Assembly (NCBI GenBank): GCA_015489555.1
Contig: WFZN01000045.1
Coordinates: 1 to 6,589, forward strand
DNA: 6,589 nucleotides
Origin: Candidatus Dojkabacteria bacterium
GTDB taxonomy: Bacteria > Patescibacteriota > Dojkabacteria > GCA-002793355
Direction: 5' to 3'
Shown piece after piece: positions 5,922-6,589 of this stretch. The position numbers were made by a program, and so were the translations under genes. How positions within the stretch are numbered: position 1 is the stretch's first letter; every line of letters begins with the position of its first letter. Below the pieces are notes generated by a model. The model did no database searches and was not told the origin of the DNA. It saw only the letters and a program-made list of their open reading frames with translations.

Positions 5922-6589
5922 CTAACTTGTTATATTTACGGGATTCACATACAAAGGCGCAATTTCGCCTATATCTTCTATCAAGACGGCACGCCTCTTA
6001 TCTAATAGATAGTTTACGAACTTTTCTAAGAATGCTCCGTCTATACATAAAGACGATGGCTCTACCCATTGAAACTGTACGCTTGTGTACAAGCTGTTTC
6101 CATATACTAATGTATCTTCAGGAATACTATCTAGATTACTGTAAACCACATTCCAACCTTTTGCTTGCCTTGTCCCTAACCATCCTTTGATTAAAGCCCT
6201 ACTAGATAGTTTATTGGATCCAAAACCCTTTGATTTAAACGCTATTTCTATAGGAGGAAGTCCCTGGACAAAAATATTAGTCCTCTCTTCTTTAGCTACA
6301 AACGAGACCAGATCAAAGCTTGTAAACTGGAAGATCTCTATATTCTCCTTTGTTACAGCTAAACCCAATGCAAACGACACTCCTTGCCTTATGCCGGTAT
6401 AGCTGCCAGGGCCGATGTTTATGAACCCCCTTTGAAGTGACGACATATCTATCTGGCGGTGTAACTCGTCAATAACAGTATTAAAATTCCTATTAATAAA
6501 CTTAATCCGCCAACCTTCTGCATCTGCCCTCCTACTTGACATCTTCACGGCTACAAAATAAGGGTATATGACGTTTTGTATTATTATGG
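5922..6589 (-). CDS. tsaB: t6A biosynthesis protein TsaB (N-terminus cut by the right edge)
   Basis: TsaB is the non-catalytic partner of TsaD in t6A37 synthesis and heterodimerises with it. The hallmark segment GPGSYTGIRQGVSFALGLAV matches the TsaB pattern GPGSFTGLRxGxxxAxGLA, and the C-terminus ends IAPLYVNPVNITS, like the usual PxYxR ending. A GTG at 6548 would give 208 residues, but the frame stays open to the edge and reads IIIQNVIYPYFVAV before it. That looks like the first two ASKHA beta strands, where TsaB normally has LAIDTS. The true start is therefore probably at or just past the edge, and GTG 6548 is probably internal. The 221 visible residues are nearly the full family length. 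The Asp-Thr-Ser phosphate motif is replaced by QNV, which is tolerable in a non-catalytic subunit. It is the first visible gene of the run; recO starts 5 nt after its stop. Confidence 0.88.
   Translation of the reverse strand, partial: IIIQNVIYPYFVAVKMSSRRADAEGWRIKFINRNFNTVIDELHRQIDMSSLQRGFINIGPGSYTGIRQGVSFALGLAVTKENIEIFQFTSFDLVSFVAKEERTNIFVQGLPPIEIAFKSKGFGSNKLSSRALIKGWLGTRQAKGWNVVYSNLDSIPEDTLVYGNSLYTSVQFQWVEPSSLCIDGAFLEKFVNYLLDKRRAVLIEDIGEIAPLYVNPVNITS

Noticed and set aside
5927..6402. Two plus-strand open frames of 87 and 71 codons
   Set aside because: Both are antisense to tsaB, whose GPGSYTGIR motif and C-terminus are clear; nothing supports the opposite frames.
1..6589. UGA recoding (as in Gracilibacteria/Absconditabacteria)
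   Set aside because: None of the genes contains an in-frame TGA. All six visible frames read cleanly, and the six stops are TAA or TAG or lie beyond the edge; lack of TGA stops in so few genes is not evidence of recoding.
1..6589. CRISPR arrays, tRNA/rRNA genes, insertion sequences
   Set aside because: No direct-repeat series, no tRNA-like cloverleaf or rRNA segments, no transposase frames or terminal inverted repeats seen; nearly all bases are coding.

Overview
The window is a compact, AT-rich bacterial segment that most resembles a Patescibacteria/CPR-type genome. This is an inference from style: tiny or negative gene spacing, SD-poor starts, a short divergent RecO, a divergent TsaB, and an archaeal-type cytidylate kinase next to bacterial FtsW/RodA and RecO. 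No rRNA or marker phylogeny is available here. All six genes read with TAA or TAG stops and have no in-frame TGA. The standard code fits, and the UGA-glycine code of Gracilibacteria/Absconditabacteria is not supported.

Layout. (1) Bases 1-1076, minus strand: a multi-pass membrane protein of unknown function whose 3' end lies beyond the left edge. (2) 1077-1136: a 60-bp divergent intergenic region with a good promoter for the plus-strand gene. (3) 1137-2297, plus strand: a secreted, membrane-anchored protein with a signal peptide, two Ig-like domains, one transmembrane helix and a very lysine-rich histone-H1-like cytoplasmic tail. (4) 2308-6589, minus strand: a tightly packed run transcribed right to left, tsaB (cut by the right edge) - recO - tsaD - archaeal-type cytidylate kinase with a rubredoxin-like C-terminus - ftsW/rodA. 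Items 3 and 4 converge with only 10 bp between stop codons and no recognisable terminator. No gene-free stretch exceeds 60 bp.

How the genes fit together. TsaB and TsaD are partners in tRNA t6A37 synthesis. RecO is a recombination mediator, the kinase makes CDP/dCDP, and FtsW/RodA polymerises peptidoglycan glycan strands. The run therefore looks like a housekeeping operon rather than one pathway. The divergent membrane-protein pair on the left has no recognised function.

Most notable points: (a) exact TATAAT boxes lie 5-6 nt upstream of the start codon in three of the five starts visible in the window, which predicts leaderless mRNAs and moves two start codons downstream of the longest-ORF choice; (b) the kinase carries a rubredoxin/rubrerythrin-like four-cysteine domain; (c) a single-pass surface protein has an H1-like cytoplasmic tail; (d) a G8 tract sits near the N-terminus of the edge-truncated membrane protein.
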